Shown here piece after piece: positions 1 through 5,847 of a stretch of DNA of 5,983 bases. Under the pieces are notes generated by a model. It saw only the letters and a program-made list of their open reading frames with translations, did no database searches and was not told the origin of the DNA. How positions within the stretch are numbered: the first letter of the stretch is position 1; each line of letters opens with the position of its first letter. Source of the DNA: a bacterium (GTDB lineage Bacteria > Zixibacteria > MSB-5A5 > GN15 > FEB-12); the NCBI GenBank assembly GCA_030668045.1, contig DAOUUR010000165.1:1-5983 (forward strand), read 5' to 3'. A program made the translations under genes and the position numbers.

Positions 1-638
1 AAAAACGAACAGCCCCACACGCCACCACACCAACCGACGATTCCGAAGCCGACTCTCTTGAGGTCATCGACCGCGAAATCTTCTATACCAACGGCGGCAG
101 AGCCGTCTATGGCGGCGGCGGTATTGTTCCGGACATCGAAATGGAACGTGATACGTGGAAGCCGATCTCAATCAACCTGGTGCGGCAATCGCTCTTTTTC
201 GATTTTGCCGTAGCTTATGTTTCAGAGCATGCCGATGTAAAGCCGAACCTGGAAATCACTGATGAAATACTCGCCGACTTCCGCCAGTTCGTTCAGGAAA
301 AGGACTTTGACTATAAGACTTCGTTGCAGGTAGCTCTTGAAGACCTTGAAGAAGTCATTGACGAAGAAGATACACGGACAACCTATCAGTCAACCCTCGA
401 TGAGCTGGCTGCGCTGATAGAGAAGGAAAAGCAGCACGATTTCGAAGAGTCACGCGACTACATATCGCGGACTATCAAACGGGAAATCGTTCGTTCAATT
501 GCTGGAGAGCGCGGCGTTTATGAACACATGGTGCTCAAGCAGGACGATGCTGTCAAGAGAGCAGTAGAGATTCTCACAGAACCGAACGCATACTCGCAGT
601 ACATACTTGAAGGCCAGAAGAAGGCCTCGCTTGAGTAG
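1..638 (+). CDS. S41 family carboxyl-terminal processing protease, C-terminal part (5' truncated)
   Basis: The gene enters from the left edge; codons are read from base 3 and give 211 residues before the TAG stop at 636-638. Residues about 29-46 carry the run TNGGRAVYGGGGIVPDIE, the glycine-rich end of the S41 (CtpA/Tsp-like) peptidase core, where family members typically have a GG(R/K)xVYGGGGIxPD pattern. The catalytic Ser/Lys and PDZ domain lie outside the window. After the core is a charged, helix-rich extension of about 165 residues beginning with a segment like SLFFDFAVAYV; such tails occur in the longer tail-specific proteases. By family, these enzymes work in the periplasm or envelope, cleaving proteins near their C-termini. 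The Met at base 141 lies inside this domain and is not the start. A strong terminator follows 38 bases after the stop, so this is the last gene of its transcript. Family assignment is confident; subfamily and substrate are not known. Confidence 0.9.
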   Translation, partial: KRTAPHATTPTDDSEADSLEVIDREIFYTNGGRAVYGGGGIVPDIEMERDTWKPISINLVRQSLFFDFAVAYVSEHADVKPNLEITDEILADFRQFVQEKDFDYKTSLQVALEDLEEVIDEEDTRTTYQSTLDELAALIEKEKQHDFEESRDYISRTIKREIVRSIAGERGVYEHMVLKQDDAVKRAVEILTEPNAYSQYILEGQKKASLE

Positions 639-675
639 ATTGACTCTCTGATTACAGAAGTATCTCGTAAGTTTC

Positions 676-702
676 AGGCGCCCGTTGAGGGCGCCTTTTT
701 TT
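676..702 (+). terminator. Rho-independent terminator of the S41 protease transcript
   Basis: A perfect 7-bp GC-only stem, GGCGCCC (677-683) and GGGCGCC (689-695), encloses a 5-base loop GTTGA and is followed directly by seven T residues (696-702). A676 can also pair with T696. It starts 38 bases after the protease stop. Read on the minus strand the hairpin is followed by TGAAACTTAC, which is not a U-tract, so it should terminate mainly the rightward transcript and not the leftward operon ending at 741. Confidence 0.93.
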
Positions 703-740
703 GTGCTTATGAAACATTGCTGGTAGTCGGCGAGAATAAA

Positions 741-1172
741 TTACATGCTGTCGCGGACCATCTCCCCTGCCTCAAATTTCTTCAGCAGCCACAGGTCGTG
801 CTCGAAGACAAGAGTCAAGACAACCGGACGATCCGAAGCTCCAGTGCTATCCATAATGAAACATTCAATCTGTGCCGCCTTATCGGTGTACGTAATCGCG
901 TAGTTGCCGAACCGTTCAAAGGGAAAGTAGCTATCGTTGTAGTTGTACACGAATTTTAGCAGCGAATCGGAAGACTGGTTATTCTCAAGGATTGACACTG
1001 ACAAGAGTGAGTCGATAGCGGTCCTGTTCTTCTCCGCAACACTCACCTGCAGATCAAACAGCCGCTGGCGAAGGACGGGGATATGATCGCGGTTCGGCGG
1101 TTTCTTATCACAACCGGCAGCCAGCAGCATTAGTGCTACAACCGCAGCTACTGTCCTCCGAGAACCGGTCAA
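741..1172 (-). CDS. Small lipoprotein of unknown function
   Basis: This 143-residue protein begins with a lipoprotein signal peptide: basic MTGSRR, a hydrophobic stretch (about 7-19), then the lipobox LAAGC with the lipidated Cys at residue 21. Asp follows at +2, which in Enterobacteria favours inner-membrane retention; whether that rule holds here is unknown. The mature part of about 120 residues has an amphipathic helix (31-58) and then alternating strand-like segments (88-134, e.g. YAITYT, VVLTLVFEHDLWLLKKFE). This layout recalls NTF2-like or other small alpha+beta lipoproteins, but I do not recognise a family. The start is TTG (1172-1170), overlapping the TGA stop of the preceding gene by three bases as TTGA. 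I see no Shine-Dalgarno just before it, so it is probably made by translational coupling or reinitiation. An ATG at codon 15 would destroy the signal peptide and is an unlikely start. It is the last gene of the rlmN operon. Confidence 0.82.
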   Translation of the reverse strand: MTGSRRTVAAVVALMLLAAGCDKKPPNRDHIPVLRQRLFDLQVSVAEKNRTAIDSLLSVSILENNQSSDSLLKFVYNYNDSYFPFERFGNYAITYTDKAAQIECFIMDSTGASDRPVVLTLVFEHDLWLLKKFEAGEMVRDSM

Positions 1173-2581
1173 GGCTTTTGCACCATACCGGTAAAGCGAT
1201 ACTGCCCATTGGCGTTCGGCTGAAGAAAACCTTCCTCAACCAGCGTCTCCAGAGTACGACTGGCCACCTGATTCCAGAACCAGTAACGATAGCCATAAGA
1301 GACACTGGTCCGACCAAAGTCGTTGGCTATGCGCGCCAAATCCTGCAGCGTTTCTTCCAACAGTATGTCGGTGCCATCGTGGAATGGAGCAAGCGCCTCA
1401 AGAACAAGACTGCTGTCAAACATGAAATCTTCTGGTTTGTCCGCACGCCTGTAATACCATGCTGTCCGGCTTTGCTTGTGGCCGATTCGCACCTGGCCCT
1501 GGCTGCAGTCGAGATCTGGGGAGTTCTTTCCAAAAAAAACGGAATAGCCTTTGATTCCCGTACGCCAATGATAGAAATGAGTCCCGTTGAAAGTATCACC
1601 GCCCTGTGCAGCATACATAAAGTACAGAATATTTGCATCACACGGATCGGAATTCTGATAGATATTGAGTCGTTCCCTCTTGATAATAAACTGCTGTCCA
1701 AGATCGTACCACAGTAGAAACGCACCTATGGCCGGGTAGCGATGATAGAAAAAGGACCCGCCGTTTATGAACTCATTACTGTCGGCAGCTATGGTTCCAG
1801 CTTCGGCCATCTCATCAAGGTGTAACCGATAGGCCGGCATCCCCGCCTTAATCAACGCAGTCAGGGCTTCAGTGGTTTTGAGCACCAGCGGCTTGACAGC
1901 CTCGGCTTCTTTGAGGGTGATCACAGGGAAGGCCGGCGAGTACTGACCTTCGTTTGTCCTAAGATAATTCCGATTCCCAAGCTTGTCGGCAATTGCCTCG
2001 ACAAACGACACGTCGGCGGCAGCCATCTCTGCGATCTGCTCAATACTCTTGCCCTCGGCCAGCAGATAAAGGAGCACACGAGAGAACTCGTTATCAAAAT
2101 CGTGGTGAACGTCAACCCGTGGCGGCATCGTGATCTTCTCAGAAAAATAGGATGCAATCACGTCCGGGCAGTGATAGGAAATCGAAAACGACTGGTCAGT
2201 GAACTTCTGGGTCGGCAGGATGACATCGTTGGTGTCGGCGATATCGTAAAAACCGATCGTCACAGTTGCTCGACCATAGTTGCCGGGAATACGAACGACC
2301 GGACGAACATCTTTTGTCTCACCGGGACTGAGGATCACAAAGGTAGTCAATTCTCTCCGCGGTTCCAGATACGAACCGGAAAACTGCACCTCGGCAACAA
2401 TACCAATATACTTCAGCATGTCACCATTGTTAGAGATGCTGAGCGAAGCCTCCTGGGTGCCCCATCTGAGGTTTGGCAGTTCGATATCGCTCAACTGTAT
2501 CTCTGGTGTTTCCTGCGCATATATGGCCACTGACGCCAGCAACAGAATTAGGATAGCTACGATGCCTGCATGTCTATTCAT
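1169..2581 (-). CDS. Secreted protein of unknown function with winged-helix-like segments
   Basis: This is a 470-residue protein from the ATG at 2581-2579, chosen because a strong Shine-Dalgarno (GGAGGA, 2594-2589) lies 7 bases upstream and because a Sec signal peptide starts exactly there: MNRH, hydrophobic residues 6-20, and probable cleavage after IYA (residue 22). A longer in-frame start at 2641 would bury the signal peptide. Residues about 26-135 look like a beta-sandwich (Ig/CARDB-like: SLSISNNGD, FVILSPGETKDVRP, ATVTIGFYD). Residues about 164-215 look helix-turn-helix-like (LLAEGKSIEQIAEMAAAD, then helix and NYLRTNEGQYS wing). Residues 432-464 again resemble a recognition helix plus wing (TLETLVEEGFLQPNANGQYRF). 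The middle (270-380) is rich in Tyr, Phe and Trp. Cysteines are at 138, 314 and 359. I do not recognise the family. It overlaps the rlmN end by 8 bases, so the two are co-transcribed and probably translationally coupled. Domain guesses are inference. Confidence 0.85.
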   Translation of the reverse strand: MNRHAGIVAILILLLASVAIYAQETPEIQLSDIELPNLRWGTQEASLSISNNGDMLKYIGIVAEVQFSGSYLEPRRELTTFVILSPGETKDVRPVVRIPGNYGRATVTIGFYDIADTNDVILPTQKFTDQSFSISYHCPDVIASYFSEKITMPPRVDVHHDFDNEFSRVLLYLLAEGKSIEQIAEMAAADVSFVEAIADKLGNRNYLRTNEGQYSPAFPVITLKEAEAVKPLVLKTTEALTALIKAGMPAYRLHLDEMAEAGTIAADSNEFINGGSFFYHRYPAIGAFLLWYDLGQQFIIKRERLNIYQNSDPCDANILYFMYAAQGGDTFNGTHFYHWRTGIKGYSVFFGKNSPDLDCSQGQVRIGHKQSRTAWYYRRADKPEDFMFDSSLVLEALAPFHDGTDILLEETLQDLARIANDFGRTSVSYGYRYWFWNQVASRTLETLVEEGFLQPNANGQYRFTGMVQKP

Positions 2582-3623
2582 TCGACGATCCTCCAGATAC
2601 GTTTTGAGCCGCCAGTTGTCCGCAGGCGGCTTCGATGTCAAGTCCCCGACTGCGACGAACGGTCACGGCCGGCAGGTGTGGGTATAGCTGTCGCCCGAAA
2701 CTATCAATTTCCTCCTCGGAAGGTCGGTCAAAATCAAGTCCGGAGACAGGGTTATACGCCAGTATGTTTATCTTACACGGAAGACCTCGCAGGAGTTTCG
2801 AGAGCGCCCGAATATCTTCCGTCGTGTCATTATAACCTCTAAATATGATATATTCAATAGTTATTCGAGTTTTGGTTTTCCGAGCATAGTACCGGCCAGC
2901 CTCAATCAACTCCTCCAGCGGAAACGATCTGGCAACCGGCATGATTCGCTCCCTTTTCTCCTGGATCGCAGCATGCAGCGAGATAGCCAGAAACGGTTTG
3001 ATATCACTGTCGGCCAGCTGGATAATCTTTGGAGTTATGCCGCAGGTCGAGACGGTGATCCTTTTAGTGCTGATATCCATACCATGATCGTTCGATAGAA
3101 TCCGGATAGCCTCCACGACATTCTCATAATTATTCAACGGTTCCCCCATACCCATCAGAACAACATTGCGAAACCCCTGCAATCCGAATCTCTCGCGGAT
3201 AAAAACAAGTTGTCCCACAATCTCCCCCACCGTCAGGTCTCTCAGCAGGCCCAGTGTTCCGGTGGCGCAAAATCGACACTTCAGCGCACAACCAGCCTGG
3301 GAAGAAAGACAGATCGTCCGGCGATCCTCCTCCGGAATCATCACCGCCTCAACCGGGTGACCATCGTGGAGCCGGAAAAGGAATTTCTCGGTACCATCGG
3401 TTGATTGGGATACATGGGTGGGCTTGAGGCCCTCGAACGTGTAGCTTTCGGAGAGACGGTCGCGGATTTCTTTTCTCAGGTCGGTCATCAGGTCGAAATC
3501 ATACTGCTGAAACTTATAGAGCCACTTGAACAGTTGTTTGCCCTTAAATGGCTTCTCCCCCAAACTGACCATCAGTTGGGACAGGTCATCGATATTGTTG
3601 CCCAGTAAGTTCAGTTTCGACAT
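2574..3623 (-). CDS. rlmN: 23S rRNA (adenine(2503)-C2)-methyltransferase RlmN (dual-specificity with tRNA adenine-37)
   Basis: A radical SAM enzyme that by family methylates C2 of A2503 in 23S rRNA and, in many bacteria, A37 of certain tRNAs. From the ATG at 3623-3621 it has 349 residues, normal for the family. The N-terminal part (about 9-60, KPFKGKQLFKWLY) is the RNA-binding accessory region. The cluster motif CALKCRFC places the 4Fe-4S cysteines at 112, 116 and 119. Cys105 (RRTICLSSQ) and Cys334 (SRGLDIEAACGQL) match the conserved catalytic pair, numbered Cys118 and Cys355 in E. coli RlmN. GMGEP (158-162) is the SAM-contact motif. No key residue is missing. A TTG start at 3659 would add 12 residues, but it coincides with the likely -35 box, so the ATG is preferred. 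There is no Shine-Dalgarno before it. It heads the operon with the secreted protein and the lipoprotein. A neighbouring tRNA-Pro is a potential substrate class only by proximity. Confidence 0.96.
   Translation of the reverse strand: MSKLNLLGNNIDDLSQLMVSLGEKPFKGKQLFKWLYKFQQYDFDLMTDLRKEIRDRLSESYTFEGLKPTHVSQSTDGTEKFLFRLHDGHPVEAVMIPEEDRRTICLSSQAGCALKCRFCATGTLGLLRDLTVGEIVGQLVFIRERFGLQGFRNVVLMGMGEPLNNYENVVEAIRILSNDHGMDISTKRITVSTCGITPKIIQLADSDIKPFLAISLHAAIQEKRERIMPVARSFPLEELIEAGRYYARKTKTRITIEYIIFRGYNDTTEDIRALSKLLRGLPCKINILAYNPVSGLDFDRPSEEEIDSFGRQLYPHLPAVTVRRSRGLDIEAACGQLAAQNVSGGSSNE
2589..2594 (-). promoter_or_regulatory. Ribosome binding site of the secreted-protein gene (decides its start)
   Basis: The minus strand reads GGAGGA at 2594-2589, seven bases before the ATG at 2581-2579. 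The site lies inside the last codons of rlmN. It fixes the start at the signal-peptide Met and not at the upstream in-frame start at 2641. Confidence 0.85.
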
Positions 3624-3631
3624 GGCTGTAG

Positions 3632-3659
3632 AATATATGCCTGTGGTCAATTTTGGCAA
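3632..3659 (-). promoter_or_regulatory. Candidate promoter of the rlmN operon
   Basis: On the minus strand TTGCCA (3659-3654, -35-like, 5 of 6 matches to TTGACA) is separated by 16 bases from TATATT (3637-3632, -10-like, 5 of 6 to TATAAT). The -10 box ends only 8 bases before the rlmN ATG. With the usual 6-7 base distance to the start site, the transcript would begin 1-2 bases before the ATG. This is pattern matching only, assuming sigma70-like recognition. Confidence 0.5.
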
Positions 3660-3683
3660 GCGCTAAGCGGCCCCGGGGCGCTT

Positions 3684-3703
3684 GAGCCCCTCATGTGGGG
3701 CTC
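3684..3703. repeat. Perfect 7-bp inverted repeat (hairpin or operator) upstream of rlmN
   Basis: GAGCCCC (3684-3690) and GGGGCTC (3697-3703) flank a 6-base spacer TCATGT. There is no T-run on either side, so it does not look like an intrinsic terminator. It sits about 25 bases upstream of the proposed rlmN -35 box and could be an operator or a structured element. An overlapping pair, CAAGCGC (3657-3663) and GCGCTTG (3678-3684), would form an alternative hairpin sharing base 3684. Confidence 0.6.
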
Positions 3704-3728
3704 GGCTGAATACCTCAAGTGGGGATCG
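3689..3728. repeat. Imperfect 16-bp tandem direct repeat, 24-bp period
   Basis: CCTCATGTGGGGCTCG (3689-3704) recurs as CCTCAAGTGGGGATCG (3713-3728) with 14 of 16 positions identical and an offset of 24 bases, slightly over two helical turns. The first copy overlaps the 3684-3703 inverted repeat. This spacing suits a protein binding two similar sites on nearly the same face of DNA, but no regulator is identified. Confidence 0.5.
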
Positions 3729-3790
3729 ATTCTTTCCGAATTAGCACTAATAGAGCCGCCAGCTCTTGCCGTGGCTGGCTGAGATGTCGC

Positions 3791-3819
3791 TTGACAGGTT
3801 GTAGGTTCGGCGATATATA
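3791..3819 (+). promoter_or_regulatory. Sigma70-type promoter of tRNA-Pro
   Basis: A perfect -35 hexamer TTGACA (3791-3796) is followed by a 17-base spacer and the -10-like TATATA (3814-3819). Initiation would be expected near 3826-3827, leaving only a 6-7 base leader before the mature tRNA at 3833. The optimal spacing and the placement directly before a stable RNA gene support the call. Confidence 0.82.
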
Positions 3820-3832
3820 TGGGACTCGGTAT

Positions 3833-3906
3833 CGGGGTGTGGCGCAGTCTGGCAGCGCGCATGCTTTGGGAGCATGATGTCGGAGGTTCAAATCCTCTCA
3901 CCCCGA
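3833..3906 (+). tRNA. tRNA-Pro (anticodon UGG)
   Basis: The complete cloverleaf folds by eye. The acceptor stem CGGGGTG (3833-3839) pairs fully with CACCCCG (3899-3905), with discriminator A at 3906. The D stem is GCGC/GCGC (3842-3845, 3855-3858). The anticodon stem is CATGC/GCATG (3860-3864, 3872-3876) around the loop TTTGGGA, with anticodon TGG at 3867-3869. The T arm is GGAGG-TTCAAAT-CCTCT (3882-3898), including one G-U pair. The variable loop has 5 bases. The C1-G72 pair and the G35-G36 anticodon bases are typical of bacterial tRNA-Pro. The 3' CCA is not encoded (TTTT follows), so a CCA-adding enzyme is needed. The UGG anticodon can read most or all proline codons. A near-consensus promoter lies just upstream. 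Confidence 0.97.
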
Positions 3907-3949
3907 TTTTATTTATCGGCCAGATACTACTAAGACCAGTCCGCATGCC

Positions 3950-4615
3950 TCAGGACACAAGTACACCATCTCTTAGCTTCAGCACTATCCCCGCTCTGGC
4001 GGAGGCCTGAGGGCTATGGGTCACCAAGACTACAGTCTTACCCCGGTTCTTATTCAAATCTTCCAGAACATCGAGTATCTCATCAGCAAGAGCGGGATCA
4101 AGGTTTCCGGTTGGCTCATCAGCCAGAATCACCTCCGGCTCATTCGCAAGTGCCCGGGCAATGGCTACTCGTTGTTGCTGACCAACGGAGAGTTCTCTAG
4201 GGAAAAATTCCTTACGGTCAGCCAATCCCAATCTATCCAGTAGATCAACCGCTTGTTTCTTGGGATCTGTGCCGTTTCCGCCAAGGGGCAACATGGGTAA
4301 CATGACATTTTCAACTGCCGTTAGATACGGCACCAAATTGAAGGTTTGAAGCACAAATCCAATCGTACGATTACGAAATGAGGCTAATCGGGATGGAGAA
4401 AGACCGTATAAGTCTTGGCCATTATAGTTTACTGCCCCCGTACTCGGCTGAATAAGTCCACCAAGAGACAACAGAAGCGTTGTCTTCCCCGAACCGGATG
4501 GACCAGTTACAGCTACAAAACTACCGGCATCGATTTTTAACGATACATCATTCAACGCATGAACCTGTTGATGGGAACGTGTATATGTTTTTCTGAGTCC
4601 ATTGACATTAATCAT
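3950..4615 (-). CDS. ABC transporter ATP-binding protein (LolD/MacB-type)
   Basis: This 221-residue cytoplasmic ATPase powers the permease encoded just upstream. All ABC motifs are intact: Walker A GPSGSGKTT (38-46), Q-loop Gln90 (VLQTFNLVPYLTA), signature LSVGQQQR (142-149), Walker B VILADEP with catalytic Glu167 (162-168), D-loop region GNLDPA, and switch His200 (VTHS). The GNLD after Walker B and the FNL segment after the Q-loop are typical of the LolD/MacB/FtsE branch, and the length is normal for LolD. The ATG (4615-4613) has an AGGAGGT site 6 bases upstream and follows the permease stop by only two bases, so the two genes are co-translated neighbours. By family the complex uses ATP for mechanical work on the periplasmic side and not for classical solute import. 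Substrate is not known; calling it lolD would be unjustified. The gene ends 43 bases from the convergent tRNA, with no obvious terminator between. Confidence 0.95.
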   Translation of the reverse strand: MINVNGLRKTYTRSHQQVHALNDVSLKIDAGSFVAVTGPSGSGKTTLLLSLGGLIQPSTGAVNYNGQDLYGLSPSRLASFRNRTIGFVLQTFNLVPYLTAVENVMLPMLPLGGNGTDPKKQAVDLLDRLGLADRKEFFPRELSVGQQQRVAIARALANEPEVILADEPTGNLDPALADEILDVLEDLNKNRGKTVVLVTHSPQASARAGIVLKLRDGVLVS

Positions 4616-4617
4616 GC

Positions 4618-5844
4618 TCAGACCTCCTGCATAATGACAGCCGGATCAATCCGAGCCGCTCGATAAGTTGGATACCAGCTTCCTGCCAAAGCGATTACAA
4701 TCGCGACCAAAACCGACCACCAGAAGTAGCCAATCACAGGGTCGATCTCTAGGCCGGCAAGATAAGGTCCGAGAATGACCGCTGCCACTGTTCCGGTCGC
4801 GTACCCGAGAACACCGCCAACCAAACCTATAATGATGGCCTTGGAAAGGAACAGCCAGTATATGTGTCGTCTTGCCCACCCGATGGTAATTAGTGTTCCA
4901 ATTTCCTTGCGGCGTTCCTCTACATTTGCCCACATGTAGTTGCCGATTGAAAAGGATCCGACTATGATAATGATTACGAGAAGAACCAAGGCGACTTTGG
5001 CCATCAGAGTATTGGTTTCGATCTGAGCGTTAACAATATGCCCAATAGTGGTTATGCGCGTATCCGGTAGGATATTACGCAACTTACCGAGCAAACCATC
5101 AGATATTTCGCTGCAACAGCCCATGATCTCAATGTTACTCACCTGACCTTCGATACCCAGAAGCCGCTGGGCCGTGTGAAGGTGCGCAAAAATCCTGTTG
5201 TCGTCGATCGTTCCTGTTTCAGATAGCACGTGCGTGACTTTAAATGTCTCGCCTTCGATCAGTATAGTGGAACCTTTGTCGATCTTGAAACGATCCGCAA
5301 TCAGGCTTCCAACCCACACTTCGTCGCTACCCAGGGAATCAACCGCCTTACGCTGGGCCTTAAGATCTGCTTCAGTGAGTGAGGATTCTTTGGTTTGCGA
5401 TGGGGCACAGGCCAATTCCAACTCGGCTCCCATGAGGCCGGAGGCTTGCCAGATCGGTTTCGAGGCCAGCTCATTCGCCGGCAGAATCCCGGTTAGAATG
5501 ATCGATGAGCCGTCAATGTCAATTCGGCGACTTAGTTTGGGGGACATATTGTCCACACCGGGTATCATCGAAGTAGCGATCCGCTCAACATACTCCTCTG
5601 GGAATGTCGGGGCGTCGACATCAGCGGTGTAATAGTCATCAACGGTAGCGCCCAGGGGAAGAACCATGATATTGGCACCAAGTAAATCCAGCTTCTTAGC
5701 AACCATCTGGCGAGAAACGGACGTCACGGACTGGATTGCAACTATCACTGCAATACCCAGCGTGATGGCTAACAGGCCCGAAACCAGGCGACCCTTACGC
5801 TGAGACATCTCTTTAATAACGACGGTTCTGAAGTTGAATGGCAT
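4618..5844 (-). CDS. FtsX/MacB-like ABC transporter permease with a Cys-Cys motif in its external domain
   Basis: A 408-residue inner-membrane protein with MacB/LolC topology: TM1 at about 20-40, a large extracytoplasmic domain (about 41-280), then three C-terminal segments at about 282-305 (VALVLLVIIIIVG), 328-358 and 372-396. The FtsX-type hallmarks EERRKEIGTLITIGWARRHIY (around 309-329) and the terminal YRAARIDPAVIMQEV are present. The external domain begins LGANIMVLPLGATVDDYY and contains MGCCSEIS with adjacent Cys243-Cys244, plus a lone Cys146. I recall similar permeases with a conserved CC here, but cannot verify it. The ATG (5844-5842) lies three bases after the upstream stop; the nearest purine-rich site (GAGGGCGG) is far, about 10 or more bases away, so coupling to the upstream gene is likely. 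It pairs with the ATPase encoded next. Substrate is unknown; the cysteines hint at a metal- or thiol-related function, which is inference. Confidence 0.93.
   Translation of the reverse strand: MPFNFRTVVIKEMSQRKGRLVSGLLAITLGIAVIVAIQSVTSVSRQMVAKKLDLLGANIMVLPLGATVDDYYTADVDAPTFPEEYVERIATSMIPGVDNMSPKLSRRIDIDGSSIILTGILPANELASKPIWQASGLMGAELELACAPSQTKESSLTEADLKAQRKAVDSLGSDEVWVGSLIADRFKIDKGSTILIEGETFKVTHVLSETGTIDDNRIFAHLHTAQRLLGIEGQVSNIEIMGCCSEISDGLLGKLRNILPDTRITTIGHIVNAQIETNTLMAKVALVLLVIIIIVGSFSIGNYMWANVEERRKEIGTLITIGWARRHIYWLFLSKAIIIGLVGGVLGYATGTVAAVILGPYLAGLEIDPVIGYFWWSVLVAIVIALAGSWYPTYRAARIDPAVIMQEV
4622..4628 (-). promoter_or_regulatory. Strong ribosome binding site of the ABC ATPase
   Basis: The minus strand reads AGGAGGT at 4628-4622, six bases before the ATG at 4615. 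It lies within the final codons of the permease gene, and it contrasts with the weak site of the permease itself. Confidence 0.85.
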
Positions 5845-5847
5845 TGG

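Noticed and set aside
676..702. Use of the 676-702 hairpin as a two-way terminator for the lipoprotein operon as well
   Set aside because: On the minus strand the stem is preceded by A/U-free sequence on the wrong side: the seven-base homopolymer comes before the hairpin and the bases after it (TGAAACTTAC) form no U-tract.
1133..1717. A 194-codon plus-strand open frame opposite the secreted protein
   Set aside because: It is entirely antisense to a gene with signal peptide, ribosome site and operon context. It has no ribosome site, no recognisable domain, and a composition expected of a shadow frame.
2582..2641. Longer 490-residue version of the secreted protein starting at 2641
   Set aside because: The extra 20 residues overlap rlmN coding sequence and would place the signal peptide internally; the Shine-Dalgarno matches the ATG at 2581.
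3741..3748. TTAGCACT, resembling a half of the CIRCE (HrcA) operator
   Set aside because: CIRCE needs TTAGCACTC, a 9-base gap and GAGTGCTAA. The second half is absent, and no heat-shock gene is adjacent.
3833..3906. tRNA-Pro as an integration site of a mobile island
   Set aside because: No integrase gene, no duplicated tRNA 3' end and no foreign-looking gene is visible in the window.
3647..3946. A 99-codon minus-strand reading frame with the run GVRGFEPPTSCSQ
   Set aside because: It is the antisense translation of the tRNA-Pro gene and its flanks; this kind of peptide is a familiar annotation artefact over tRNA genes. It also overlaps the tRNA promoter and the rlmN upstream region.
5198..5632. 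A 144-codon plus-strand open frame opposite the permease
   Set aside because: It is antisense to the well-supported FtsX-like permease; its Ser/Arg-rich sequence without domain or start signal fits a shadow frame.
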